Assembly: GCA_026122225.1 (NCBI GenBank)
Contig: JANEZZ010002705.1
Location: 1,261,932 to 1,325,931 of the forward strand
Origin: Heloderma charlesbogerti
Taxonomy: Eukaryota > Chordata > Lepidosauria > Squamata > Helodermatidae
Reading direction: 5' to 3'
DNA length: 64,000 nt
Shown one piece after another: positions 21,421-33,356 of this stretch (the stretch's first letter is position 1; every line of letters begins with the position of its first letter). The translations under genes and the position numbers were made by a program. The notes beneath the pieces were generated by a model that saw only the letters and a list, made by a program, of their open reading frames with translations, searched no databases and was not told the DNA's origin.

Positions 21421-21569
21421 CAGAAGGGGACTATATTTTCAATGCAGAATCTGAAAAGGCAAGCTCTCCATAGATGACCTTCTTTGGATGAAAACTGGGG
21501 GGGGGGGGATACATGGACAGGAAGCATTAGCTAGTTGTGCTTCCTGTCTTTCCATTCTGAATTATCATG

Positions 21570-21770
21570 CTGCAGCAGAGGGAGAGATGAGAACCAGAGC
21601 TTTTCCATCAGCTCTGCTGGGAGACCGGCCTTGAGCTCTCCTTCAATTATCACCGAGTAAGAACATAACAGTAGCCATTCCATTGGGCTGCAGCAGAGGG
21701 AGAGATGGGAAGTGGGGCTGACTGCATCAGCTCTACTCAGAGACCAGCTCCTGCTTCCTCTTCCTCTCCC
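21570..21770 (+). repeat. Imperfect direct duplication in the spacer
   Basis: 'GCAGCAGAGGGAGAGATG', then 'TCAGCTCTGCTGGGAGACC' near 21573-21642, reappears as 'GCAGCAGAGGGAGAGATGGG' and 'TCAGCTCTACTCAGAGACCA' near 21690-21752. The spacing is about 118 bp. Confidence 0.7.
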
Positions 21771-21839
21771 TGAACTGTTTCCATTCAAGCTGGTTGCTAG
21801 AAGAACTTTGTAACTTTAAGAACTGCTGCCTGGGTTTGC

Positions 21840-21995
21840 TGGTTTTCCTCTTCCCTCCTCATCCGTTTTCCCTTTTGTGTCATGTCTTTTAGATCATAAG
21901 CCTGAAGGCAAGGGCTAGCGTTGTCGTTTTTCCTGCTCTAGAAGCCTTTTTGGCCAAAGCGTGGGGTGAAAATGCTTTAAATAAATAAATAATCT
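21840..21995 (+). mobile_element. 3' tail of the unnamed LINE/SINE-like family
   Basis: 'TTTTAGATCATAAGCCTGAA', 'GGCAAGGGCTAGCGTTGTCG' and an AAATAAATAA end match the blocks at 14590-14752 and 61225-61425. Confidence 0.6.
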
Positions 21996-22321
21996 CCACA
22001 GTGGTTCTAAAAAGACCAAGTGTTTTGCGTATACTGTACTCTTTGTCAAAGGCAGCAGTAGCTTCTTGTTTTCTGAATGAAGAGCTTCTTCTGAAAATAA
22101 GTCCTACTTATTACACTTGCAGTGTGGCGGCGTGAAGAGCATTAAGATTCTTAACTTTCAAATAAAGAATACATTTCTCTTCAGCACGTTTTGATATTAA
22201 TGTCTTTGTGGGAGAGGGGCAGAGCTTCTACCTCAATACAGCCCTTAAAGAAGCTCTTTCTATTATTTATGTGTTCAGTTTATATCCTGCCTCCACAAAA
22301 CATACTCATAGCAATACAGCG

Positions 22322-22749
22322 AAGATGATCAGGGGACTGGAAACAAAGCCCTGTGAGGAGAGACTGAAAGAACTGGGCATGTTTAGCCTTGAGAAGACTG
22401 AGGGGAGATATGATAGCGCTCTCCAAGTACTTGAAAGGTTGTCACAGAGAGGAAGACCAGGATCTCTTCTCGATCATCCCAGAGTGCAAGACACGGAATA
22501 ATGAGCTCAAGTGACAGGAAGCCAGATTCCGGCTGAGCATCAGGAAAATCTTCCTGACTGTTAGAGCAATACGACAATGGAACCAATGACCTAGGGAGGT
22601 GGTGGGCTCTCCCACACTGGAGGCATTCAAGACGAGGCTGGACAGCCATCTGTCAGGGATGCTTTGACTTGGATTCCTGCATTTAGCAGGGAGTTGGACT
22701 CGATGGCCTTGTAGGCCCCTTCCAACCCTACTATTCTATGATTCTATGA
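22322..22749 (+). mobile_element. CR1 LINE 3' fragment in the spacer
   Basis: It starts at 'GATGATCAGGGGACTGGAAA' and runs through a broken C-terminal frame ('RGLETKPCEERLKELGMFSL') to 'GGACTCGATGGCCTTGTAGG' and two ATTCTATG octamers. 'CACAAAA' occurs shortly before the CR1 sequence (22293) and directly after it (22751). It may be a target duplication, or the edges of an interrupted repeat. This copy differs from the CR1 in the arms. Confidence 0.88.
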
Positions 22750-22925
22750 CACAAAAATTTTAGAGCGGTGCACAAACAAAACAAATGGCCCCCCTCACAA
22801 GAGAGGGGAGGGGGTAGGAATTCAAGTGGAGGATTATCCCCCCCCCCCCAGTTTTCATCCAAAGAAGGTCATCTATGGAGAGCTTGCCTTTTCAGATTCT
22901 GCATTGAAAATATAGTCCCCTTCTG

Positions 22926-24953
22926 CTAAAACCACACATGTGGGGTGGTGAAGAGCAAGTCAATGTGGCTTCAAAAAAAGCATAGGGATGACCTGAAAAC
23001 AAAAAAGGACACATATAGGAAGTGGAAAGAAGGCCAAGTAACAAAGGAAGAGTACAGGCAGATAGCACAGAATTGCAGGGATGGCGTCAGGAAGGCTAAA
23101 GCTGAGAATGCGCTGAGGTTAGCGAGGGATGCTAAAAGCAACAAAAAGGCTTTCTTCAGCTACGTGCATAGTAAAAGGCAGAGGAAAGAAATGGTGGTTC
23201 AGCTGTTAAATAAGTATGGCAAAATGATAACAGATGACAAAAGAAAAGGCAGAGGTGCTCAATTCCTACTTTGGCTCATTCTTCTCCCAAAAGAGGGTCT
23301 ATGACCCCCCTGGCAAAGGCGAAGTACAGGCTGAAGGGGCAGGATTGCAGCTTGAGACTGATAGGCATATGGTCAAGGAACACCTAATTACTTTGAATGA
23401 GGTCAAATCTCCAGGGCCAGATGAACTGCATCCTAGAGTAATAAAGGAACTGGCAGAAGAACTCTCAGAACCGCTGTCTATTCTCTTTGAGAAATCATGG
23501 AGGATGGGGGAAGTGCCAGATGACTGGAGGAGGGCTCATGTTGTCCCTATCTTCAAAAAGGGTAAAAAGGAGGAACCTGGGAACTACAGACCAGGCAGTC
23601 TGACATCAATCCCTGGGAAAATTCTGGAGCAGATGATAAAGCAATCCATCTGGAAGCACCTTGACAACAATGCCGTGATTACTCGAAGCCAACATGGATT
23701 TGTCAAGAACAAATCCTGCCAGACAAATCTGATCTCATTTTTTGATCAAATAACCTCCCTTGTAGACCGTGGGAATGCTGTAGACATCATATACCTTGAC
23801 TTCAGCAAAGCTTTCGACAAAGTGGCCCATGATATCCTGATGAGCAAACTAGCTCAAAGTGGGCTAGATGAAACAACGATCCGGTGGATCCACAGTTGGC
23901 TACAGAATCGGACTCAAAGAGTGCTTCTCAATGGGACCTCCTCAAACTGGGGAGAGGTAACGAGTGGGGTACCACAGGGCTCAGTCCTGGGCCCAGTGCT
24001 CTTCAAGATTTTTATTAATGACTTGGAGGAGGAGGTGCAGGGAATGCTGATCAGATTTGCAGATGACACAAAATTGGGTGGGATAGCTAATGCTTTGGAA
24101 GACAGAAACAAAATTCAAAGTGATCTGGATAGACTGGAGTGCTGGGCAGAAAACAACAGAATGACATTTAATAGGGATAAATGCCACATTCTGCACCTAG
24201 GAAAAAGAAACCAAATGCACAGTTACAAGATGGGGGATATGTGGCTCAACCACACTACAAGCGAGAAGGATCTCGGAATTGTTGTCGATCACAAGCTGAA
24301 TATGAGCCAACAATGTGATGTGGCTGCAAAAAAGGCAAATGCTGTTTTGGGCTGCATTAAGAGAAGCATAGCTTCCAAATCCCGGGAAGTACTAGTTCCT
24401 GTCTACTAAGCACTGTTAGGCCCCATCTGGAGTACTGTGTGCAGTTCTGGGCACCACACTTTAAGAAGGATGCAGACTGGAGAGGGTTCAGAGGAGGTCA
24501 ACAAAGATGATCAGGGGACTGGAAACAAAGCCCTATGAAGAGAGACTGAAAGAACTGGGCATGTTTAGCCTTGAGAAGAGAAGACTGAGGGGAGATATGA
24601 TAGCACTCTTCAAGTACTTGAAAGGTTGTCACAGAGAAGAAGGCCGGGATCTCTTCTCGATCATCCCAGAGTGCAGGTCACGGAATCATGGGCTCAAGTT
24701 ACAGGAAGCCAGGTTCCGGCTGAACATCAGGAAAAACGTCCTGACTATAAGAGCAATACGACAATGGAACCAATTACCTGGGGAGGTGGTGGGCTCTCCC
24801 ACACTGGAGGCCTTCAAGACGAGGCTGGACAGCCATTTGTCAGGGATGCTCTGACTTGGATTCCTGCATTGAGCAGGGGGTTGGACTCGATGGCCTTGTA
24901 GGCCCCTTCCAACCCTAATATTCTATAATTTTATGATTCTATGATTCTTCTAT
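22926..24953 (+). mobile_element. CR1 LINE, 5'-truncated (mirror copy)
   Basis: Mirror of 19393-21420. It faces its twin head to head across the spacer, with the truncated 5' ends about 1.5 kb apart. Confidence 0.95.
22945..24854 (+). pseudogene. CR1 ORF2 reverse transcriptase, broken (mirror copy)
   Basis: Three plus-strand frames (22945-23304, 23234-24409, 24507-24854) are identical in protein sequence to those at 19492-21401 and carry the same two breaks. Motifs A ('LDFSKAFD'), B ('GVPQGSVLGP') and C ('FADD') are intact in the 391-codon middle frame. The breaks therefore predate the duplication or were copied by it. Confidence 0.93.
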
Positions 24954-25320
24954 AGAAGCAGAGTGTCAATTTCAAACATGGGGGAGGAGTGCAAACACGT
25001 ATTTTATTTCTTCGACTTGTGGCAGTGGTTGGTTTTCACCAGGCAGGGCTAAGGTTGGAAGATGGATGTTTTCACTCTTGCTAATTGGGGGAGACATTCA
25101 AAATCACAAGAGAATGTGTTCTAGTTTGAGATAAAGCAAATTTTGTTTAAAAAGGGTGTGTTGGAAGTTTTGCGAGGTGGCAGTGCAGAATGGCTCATAA
25201 TATCTTGTTCCCAGGCTCAACTTGCCTGCTACTTTCTTCTCTGTAAAACCTTTGACTTCAGTTAGGCATACAATAAGACTATGTAAAAGCTGACTTTAGA
25301 AAGAAAGGAAGATAGTTTAA

Positions 25321-25452
25321 GGCTCAATCCTATGCAGGTGTAGACAGAAAAAAAACTCCTACAACTCCCAGCATGCCCCAGCCAGAATGGCTGGCTGGGG
25401 CATGCTGGGAATTGTAGGACCTTTTCTGTCTAAACCTGCATAGGATTGAACC
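25321..25452. mobile_element. Near-perfect palindromic MITE (mirror copy)
   Basis: Mirror of 18894-19025. Confidence 0.75.
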
Positions 25453-25630
25453 ATTAGTGTATTAGCAATCAGCCATCATACAATTCCAAAAAGAAACAAC
25501 AGTCAATCTGTTAAATTCCATATGGCAAAATAAATTCAAATAACAATGAAAATACATTCATTTTAGAAAGAAAGAGTAGGATAATAGTATTATGATTCAA
25601 GTGTCTTATCGACAGAGGGTCAAAAAAGAC

Positions 25631-25813
25631 ATTACTTTAAATCCATATCTAGCACCTATGCATATCCCCCCTGCATTTTTACCTACAGTAGGTGCAGGGT
25701 GTGTGACCCAGATCTTCAACCTCCCCAGCCCCATGCTAGGGTCACAATCCAGATCAGGGCTTTGTGCCTACTTTAGAATAAAAAAAAGTAGCTGCTAGAT
25801 ACAGATTTAAATT
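25631..25813. mobile_element. Putative foldback element (mirror copy)
   Basis: Mirror of 18533-18715. Confidence 0.5.
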
Positions 25814-27303
25814 AATAGCTGTTTGGTCCAGAGACTGATCTGCAAACAGTGTCCATGCTAGGTGATGTAAACCCATCTTTATAACACACACATCCTTCAC
25901 CCTAAATAGGATTTACAGTGTCGTAACAGAGGCAAAAATGTCAAGACTTGCTTAAGATCCCCCATGGGAGGAGTAGATGCCAGCTGTACTCCTGCCTGTC
26001 TAACCTCCAAATACCAAAATTGCTTTTGTCAGTGTTTGCAACACTCTCTGAGGATGAGTGTTGCGTGATCCACACTGGCCGCAATGATTAAAAAGTAGAG
26101 ATTCACCAAAGGGGAGGATGATTTCAAATCGTCCTTGTTGCACAAGACAAATGGAACCCGCTTTCCCCTACATCAGGGGTTTGCTAAAACTGTGGGCAGA
26201 ACTACACGTCACAAAGAAGTTGGGGGCTGCCGCTGAAAAATTGCGTTTCCATAACATGTCGTACAGCGTACCCCTCTGTCACTATAGTGTGCCTTCCCTT
26301 TCTCCATCTCCACATTATTGGGTGCCGCTGCCAATTGATGGGATTATTTGGTATTGCTCTCTCCTATTAAAAAAGCAGTTGGAGAAAAACAAAAGGAAGA
26401 ACTGAATGAGTGTTTACCAGTCCCACATCATGCACACAAGGCAGAAAAAAAGGAGACCACACTCTTCTTTAGTGAAGAAAAGTTAAAGTGGTTTACTCAT
26501 GGTTTCTTGCATAAACATGCAGGTACAGCATATCGTTTCAGACAAAGTTTGTTCAGTCCATTTCTTCGTGTTCTATAATACTGGCAGGAGAGAGAGCAAA
26601 CGTGTGCGCTCAGCAATGGGGAAGGTCGGGAGAGCAGCTGGAAGAAGGGGAGGAGCAAAATCACAGGAAGCCACATTGTAGGCTATAGTGATCTTAAGGC
26701 TAGCTGTGGTCTACGTTCCCATGCATGAACTAACGGTGACACTTCCTGTGACTTGCAGACGAGGTTGCAATATTCCCAACACCAATTCCCATTCGAATGA
26801 CATCAGGTTACGGGGATTACCCTTTGTGCAATCTCTATCAACCCACTGCTTTTCAAACTTAAGGTGGGTGCACATGACCCCTCCTGGCACGGAAAGAATG
26901 CACAGAATGGGCCATTTTAGGATATCACCCCCCCTCTAGCCAACCCACCCCTGGGGCAAAGCCCTGCACTGCCTCAAACCTCCCCTGTCATCCTCAGGGC
27001 AGGGTCCCTCCTCACTCAGGAGTTCTACACGTGGAGCAACGTACATGGATAAATCTTATTCTGATGTCTGTAGAACACGCAGAAGTTGGGGGAGGGCAGA
27101 GGTGCTGCGCAGCTCTGGAGGGGGCAAGAGCTAGTCCACACAGCCCCTCAACCCCCTTTGTTTGTTATTTCAATGCGTGAGTGCATGTGGAGTCATGTGC
27201 ACCCCTTTCTTTATGTTTGCCTTTTGTTGTGGTGGTGTACATCGCCTTGTTTGGGCAATGTGCTTAAAAAAAAAAACCAGCCTAGAAATACTTTAGACAA
27301 GCC

Positions 27304-27518
27304 CCTATTTTATTTTATTATTCATTTATTACACTTCTATACCGCCCAATAGCCGAAGCTCTCTGGGTGGCTCACAACAATTAAAACCATAAAATATAAC
27401 ATGACAAAATATGATAGAAAAGTTTAAAACTACAGTATAAAATAAAAACCAGTATAAAACCTAGCAGCAACGCAAAGATTTAAAATACTGCAACAGATTT
27501 AAAACAACAGAGACTGAA
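27304..27518 (-). mobile_element. L2 LINE 3' tail (mirror copy)
   Basis: Mirror of 16828-17042. Confidence 0.85.
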
Positions 27519-27526
27519 TGATGAGA

Positions 27527-27552
27527 TGTTGTTGTTGTTGTTGTTGTTGTTA
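27527..27552 (-). repeat. (GTT)n microsatellite (mirror copy)
   Basis: Mirror of 16794-16819, with the same unit number. Confidence 0.95.
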
Positions 27553-28223
27553 TTTCCTATTTATTTAATCTCAGGTTTGCAATATCCCTTTCCAACCCCT
27601 CTTCCCCTTCCGTAAGATAGAAGACGCTACTTTATATATGATTACAGACGGTGGGCGGGAAGTGGGAGCAGGTTATTGCACAGTTTGCCCATTTCTTGAA
27701 TGCTGCCTCCGATATATAACACACTATTTGCTGCCTGTGCTTGCTGGATTAATGTGTGCTGTTTTGATAAATTTCCATCCTATGTGGGCACTTGTAGACT
27801 TTTACATTCTTCCCTGTGTGGGCAGCTTAATTGTTTGGGACAAAATGGAACCTGATTTGTTTGTCCGAAATTTCAGCTTCCAGACCTGGCTTATTTCCTC
27901 AAACCCACCCGTGTATCTTTAAACTAATTTCTGTGCCTAGTAAAGAGATCTCCCTGTCCCCTCAACATGGTGTTGTGAACATTAGACTAGCAGGCTTGCC
28001 CTAAGGGGTTGGTTTAGCTATTGTAGTTTCTGGGTGTATGGAACACGGCAATTGGAACTGAGCCACTGACCTAAAAATGGAGTGGAATCTTTTTCTTCTC
28101 TTCTTCATGGTTTCTGTGGAGCCCCACATGCCTGCATATAACAGATTTTGGAATATTGCTGAGCTCTAGCCAGGGAACTGGATCTCAGTTGCCCCCTACC
28201 CCCAGGCAAACTTATATTCACTT

Positions 28224-28433
28224 ACTGAGAGCCAGTATGGTGCAGTGGTTAGAGCGTTGGAGATCTGGGTTCTAATCCCCACTCAGTCATGAAGCTCCCT
28301 GGGTGACTTTGGGCCAGTCACTGACTCTCAGCCTAACCTACCTCACAGGGTTGTTGTGAAAATAAGATGAAGAGGAAGGAGGACCATGTAAGCCCCCTTA
28401 GGTTCCTTGCAAGAGGAAAAAAGCAAGGCTGTA
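28224..28433 (+). mobile_element. Sauria-type SINE (mirror copy)
   Basis: Mirror of 15913-16122; here the element reads in plus orientation. Confidence 0.92.
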
Positions 28434-28460
28434 GATGATGATGATGACGACGACGACGAT
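28434..28460 (+). repeat. Trinucleotide repeat (mirror copy)
   Basis: Mirror of 15886-15912. GAT/GAC units follow the SINE end. Confidence 0.9.
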
Positions 28461-28790
28461 GAAAATATTATACGGGTCAAGCCTGAAGGCATGGGGCATG
28501 CAACTTTCTGCTCAGTTTTCTTCCGATCCCAATCACCATTTGCTATCGCTTCCCACTCATGCGTGTGTAAATTAATACAAGCCCCTTTCATAGCACTCAT
28601 ACAACCCTGATGATGCGTGCTACTAATCACGGATGGTGCTATGTTGTAAAGACAAATAGGGAATACATACAGGGGTACCTAGAAACAGGAGTGGGTGCAG
28701 GTTTTCCAGCCGCAGGGCAAATTCTGCTACACACCACTTTCACCTTCAAAACCAATACACGAACAGACTCTGAAATGAATGCCCATGAAG

Positions 28791-28988
28791 AGGGGCCATA
28801 GATCATGCATTTTCCATGCAGGAAGTCCCAGGTTCAATTCCTACCATCTCTAGTTTTTTCCCAAAAATGTATCAGGTAACAGGTCATGCAAAAGACTTCT
28901 GCCTGAAACCCTGGACTGACAGTCAGAGTAGACAATGCCGGACTAGATGGACAAGTGGTCTGATCTAGTACAAGGTAATCTTCCTCTT
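28791..28988 (+). mobile_element. tRNA-derived SINE (mirror copy)
   Basis: Mirror of 15358-15555. Confidence 0.75.
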
Positions 28989-29593
28989 TGCTCCTTCCCT
29001 GTGCTTCAGGATGGCTGTCTGCACTCCTCCTCCTTCCTCTCATGTATTTCTGCTTTGCTCATTCCCTCTATTTCCAGTACTCTGGCTGCAAGTGCCAATT
29101 CGTATGTAGCCAAAATGGCAACGTCTGCACACAAGAGGGGAGACATCAGCAGACTCCAGGGTGCCCCAAGGTTTGTGGAAATACCAAACATCTTTAGAAG
29201 AATAAACCCTAAAGGGGGGGGGTGTTCCCAGAACAGCCCAGTGAGGTCCAAGCGTGCCTGGTGGGCACTGAATGCTCTCTGTTGAGTAGGGGAAAACCCA
29301 GAAAACTGAGTGGGAGGAGAAAGAATTCAGCATTGTGGAACAGGGCATGGATTGACTGAACAGTGAACACGAGCACTGCACACAACATTTGCTGAAGGTC
29401 TCACATGCTGCTGTTGTTTAGAAGCGGTAGTAGCATTTTTAACCCTCTTTCTTAAAATTGAAAATCTGTTCAGAGAAGGGGGGGGGAATAGTAGCTTTCC
29501 AATAGACACAAGGACCAGCCAGCCCATACTGTTGCACAGCCCTTTCAAATAGCAACCAAAAGGGAAATCAGTCTCCTGGGGAAGAAGATTGCC

Positions 29594-29756
29594 ATTTACT
29601 TACTTACTTACTTACTTATTTGAAGTATTTTTATACTGCTCTTCAGCCAAGGAGTCTTCCAGAGTGGCATACATAGAATCAATTAAACAAGACAATTCCC
29701 ACCCACAGGCTCACAAGCCATTAAGACACAACACAAAAGGAATGAGGAAGGAAGAG
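29594..29756 (-). mobile_element. LINE/SINE-like tail with TTAC repeat (mirror copy)
   Basis: Mirror of 14590-14752. Confidence 0.6.
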
Positions 29757-29765
29757 GGGGAAATA

Positions 29766-30326
29766 TTTTTATTTATTTATTTATTTATTTATATTACATT
29801 TCTACACTGCCCAATAGCCAAGTCTTTCTGGGTGGCTCACAGCAATTGAAACCATACAAGACAAGATGTGAATACACAAAAATAAAAGTTTAAACTTTTA
29901 AAACCACAGTATAAAATTAAAATAAAAGCCAAAATAAAACCTAGAAGCAATGCAAAGATTTAAAATACAGTACCAGATTTAAAACAGAAACTGAACGACT
30001 AAGATGTTTGGGAAAATAAAAAGGGTTAGGGTTCAAAAGGTCTTCACCTGGTGCCGAAAGAGCACACCATAGGTGCCAGGCGGGTTTCTCTGGGAAGCAC
30101 ATTCTACTTCCAGGGTGCCATAGCAGAAAAGGCCCTCTTCTTAGTAGCCACCACCTCACTCCCTTTCGCAGGGACACCCAGAGAAGGAGGGCTGAAGATG
30201 ATCTTAGAGTCTGAGCAGGTGTATATGGGAAGAGATGGTCTTTTTAGGAGTGTTGGTGGAATGGCCCCATTCTCCCTCTTCTCTCCTTCCATACAGCCTG
30301 CTGGAATGGCTTCAGCAGGGGCTGGA
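29766..30326 (-). mobile_element. L2 LINE 3' end (mirror copy)
   Basis: Mirror of 14020-14580. Confidence 0.85.
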
Positions 30327-31918
30327 TATGTTTATCCACCAAGCAGCAATTTCACTTCCCCAGTAGGTTCACCACTAATGCTATGCACATTGATCTGTAT
30401 GACCTTTATACACACGTATGTGCTGGAACCATTTAGTGCTATTGCTTTAGGCAGCGATCCAAGGCAGAATGGTGTGGGAGCAAGCCTCATTGGACATAGT
30501 ACGACTTCATTCTGAGTAAACATGAATAGGATCGCACTTTTAATCTCCCACAGATAAACCCTCTCTTTGCTAAATTCTAAAACTTCAATGGAAAGGGTGA
30601 TGGGTGGGGAATTCAGAAATTTTTTTATCCCACCTACCTCGCTCCCTGCTCACGATCTGCTTATCTGTGTTGGTAGTGAGGCCAGAGTGTAATCTTTTCC
30701 ACTACCGCACCGTTAATCCTTGTTCAGCCCTCTGTCTCTTTGGGCTTATAGTAGGCAAAGCAAGCAGAAGAAGGTTTATGTATATAGGCTGATGGTTGTA
30801 CTTAAGTAATATTTGGTTTTTGAAGGTCAGTCCTTTGGAACAGAGCTTCCTGCACCCAAAACAAAACTCGGCTGTCGGTTTTGCTTGATGCTGGAAGCGT
30901 AGAGCTCAACGTGCACAGAATTGCATCCACCATGGTGACATCGGTGTTTGCTTTCTGGAGGTTTGAACTGTGACAGTGGTGGCAGTAACCAGAGGAGAAC
31001 TGTATTGCGGCCTCTGGACTCAGACTGTTAGGGGAAATCCAAATTAAAAGCAAAGAATTTCACTGTCCCTGAAAGCCCTTAGCTCCTCACAGAACTGGGT
31101 CAGTCAAGTTGCTTCTGGTAACAGCTGACAAGGTGGTGTTGGGGCATATCTCAGTATTCAGATTTTGCATTTGACCTCTCTCTTACCACTGGCTCGGGGT
31201 GATGATGAGTGATTGTCTCCCTCACCACAAATAAGCATTCAAGTGGCAAATAAAACCGCCCCCCCCACACACCCATGGCATGCAGACTGCCCCTGGAGAA
31301 ACACAAATGCTAACTTCCTATTCCTGTACTGTTGTGCAGTAGCACTTGAATGCATTTCTCTTGTTCACTTCTGAAAAGGTCCCAGAATTATGCTTGCCTC
31401 TTCCAAAATATTGGTATGAGCTCTCTGCTTCTCTGAACAAGTGACAAGTTCCAGAGGCAACACTTGCTTAGGTTTGGTTTCCTTTGGAAGGAGACATCAG
31501 CGGAGACTGATGGTGTTTTGCAATATTTGAGTTTATTTTCAAATACGCAACTTGAATGTTGGTGGAGACAAGCAGCTCAAACACTCCTACAAGCAGCAAA
31601 GCCATCGTTCCACATCAGATCCCCAGACAGCCCAATATCCCGATATGTTTTTGCCTTCAGCCCCCTCTTTCACCATCTTTTTCTGTCTCATACTCAGGGC
31701 TACACCACCAGCTATGTTAAATAAGTAGCGTGCAGCTGATCCTCAACATTTTGTTTACTTCACTGTAAGTGTGCAGGCCCCCAATCTTGATCGAGGGTTC
31801 AACTTCCCCACAGAACCACTTCCCCCTTCATCAGATTCTCCCCCCTACCCCCACTGTGGGATCTAAACAAACCCTCCATTGACACCAATGGAGCTTTTCT
31901 TTCTTTTTAAAAGCCCCT

Positions 31919-31948
31919 CTCTGTGTGTGTGTCTCTGTGTGTGTGTGT
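31919..31948 (-). repeat. GT-rich microsatellite (mirror copy)
   Basis: Mirror of 12398-12427. Confidence 0.85.
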
Positions 31949-31980
31949 GTATGGGTGGGACATTTTAGGGGGAAAAGTGG

Positions 31981-32143
31981 CCTGGATGCGCCTGATCTTG
32001 TCTGATCTCGAAAACTAAGCAGGGTCAGCCCTGGTTAGTACTTGGATGGGAGACCACCTGGGAATCAGGCTTCCTGCACTGAGCAGGGGGTTGGACTCGA
32101 TGATCTTGTAGGCCCCTTCCAGCCCTATGATTCTATGATTCTA
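31981..32143 (+). mobile_element. 5S rRNA-CR1 chimera (mirror copy, plus orientation)
   Basis: Here the element reads forward. The 5S-like part is about 31981-32068 ('TGATCTTGTCTGATCTCGAA', 'AACTAAGCAGGGTC', 'TACTTGGATGGGAGACC'). It joins at 'GGGAATCAGGC' to the CR1 tail at about 32069-32143, with two ATTCTATG octamers at the end. The internal 5S promoter motifs are well kept compared with the flanks. Confidence 0.7.
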
Positions 32144-32355
32144 CCCATGAACGGTGATCCAGATCTGTTGAGCATACACTTAGGCAAACAAAATGATGAG
32201 GATTGGTTTAGCCCCCAAACTGCAGTTTCTCTGTCGCACTGTCCCAAGCTCTCCTTCTCTTGTTCTTACCACATGTGGATCTAGCTTACATTTCATTAGC
32301 TGGAGGGTGGGAAGGCATGTCACCCCAGAAAGATCTTTGCATCTCTCCCTTTGAG

Positions 32356-32748
32356 AAAGCATCAAGCATCTATGCTGGGACATGGTGGGAGATTCAAGAC
32401 GGATAAAAGGTAGTACCTCTTCACACAGCGCATAATCAGACTATGGAATTGGCTACCACAAGACGTGATGGCCGCCAATTTGGATGGCTTTAAAAGCGGG
32501 TTAGACACATTCATGGAGGAGAAAGGCCATCAGTGGCTACAAGTCATGATGGCTCTTTGTACCTCCAGTATCAGAGCCAGTAAGCCTGTGTACACCAATT
32601 GCTGGGGAACATAGGCGGGTGGGTGCTGTTGCACTCATGTCCTGCTTTGGGGCTTCTCATGGGCAGCTTATTGGCTGCTATGTGAACAGAATGCTGGACT
32701 AGATGGACCCTTGGTCTGATCCAGCAGGGCTCTTCTTACGTTCTTATT
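32356..32748 (+). mobile_element. CR1-type LINE 3' end (mirror copy)
   Basis: Mirror of 11598-11990. It ends in 'AGCAGGGCTCTTCTTACGTT' and CTTATTA. Confidence 0.8.
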
Positions 32749-32910
32749 AGCCTCCTTTGCTCAAATCCCAGACACTGGCCAGGTATTGCCTGAAGGCAGA
32801 ACCACAACAGCAGTGCCCTGCCCTGCTCTGCCCTGCCCTGCCCCCTGTCCCAGTAATCAGATAGCAAAATCACAAAAAACTATACAGTAGTATTACCTCT
32901 TTCAGGTTGG

Positions 32911-33011
32911 AAGGGAAGCTGCCTTATACAGAGTCAGACCATTGACTCCGTAGTCAATGGACTAGTCAATGGACTAGTCCACTGTTGTTGACACTGATTG
33001 GCAGCAGCTGT
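32911..33011 (-). mobile_element. tRNA-derived SINE, 3' part (mirror copy)
   Basis: Mirror of 11335-11435. Confidence 0.65.
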
Positions 33012-33109
33012 CCAATGAAGCCTTTTTGCAGGGACTCGCTTCACACCCCTAGTGCCAGAAAAAAAATCCTCCTATTCCAAGTGTTTCTTCTAAGAAAGGA
33101 AGCACACAA

Positions 33110-33356
33110 AGTATGTATGTATGTATGTATTGCGTTTATATCCTGCCTTTTTTCCTCTTGCAAGGAATCGAAGCGGCTTTCATTATCCTCCTCCTCTTCA
33201 TTTTATCCTCACAACAACAACGCTGTGAGGTAGGTTGGGCTCAGAGTCTGTGACGGGCCCAAAGTCACCCAGTGAGCTTCCATGGCCGAGTGGGGACTAG
33301 AACCCAGATCTCCCGGTTCCCAGTCCAACACTCGCACCACTGCACCACACTGCCTC
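33110..33356 (-). mobile_element. Sauria-type SINE (mirror copy)
   Basis: Mirror of 10990-11236. Confidence 0.9.

Larger units (their letters stand above)
1..21511. repeat. Left arm of a giant near-perfect palindrome
   Basis: This arm reads as the reverse complement of 22835-44346. Base 1 pairs with 44346 and base 21511 with 22835. The mirror sum is 44347 up to the G-run at 8421-8426 and 44346 after it, so I detect one net indel in 21.5 kb. Mirrored reading frames encode identical proteins throughout, and the long homopolymers I counted (G12 at 21497, C9 near 15124, T11 near 17070) match in length. The arm runs to the window edge, so its outer limit is unknown. Isolated substitutions outside the parts I compared cannot be excluded. 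Confidence 0.97.
21512..22834. other. Unpaired spacer of the giant palindrome
   Basis: Pairing stops three bases past the G12 run on the left and three bases before the C12 run on the right. The 1323 bp between have no self-complement. They hold a short hairpin (ACAGGAAGCA at 21517 against TGCTTCCTGT at 21538), an imperfect duplication at 21570-21770, a LINE/SINE-like tail and a CR1 fragment. Confidence 0.93.

Noticed and set aside
31981..32068. Functional 5S rRNA gene
   Set aside because: The first ~20 bases are missing, several core positions differ, and a CR1 tail replaces the 3' end and terminator.
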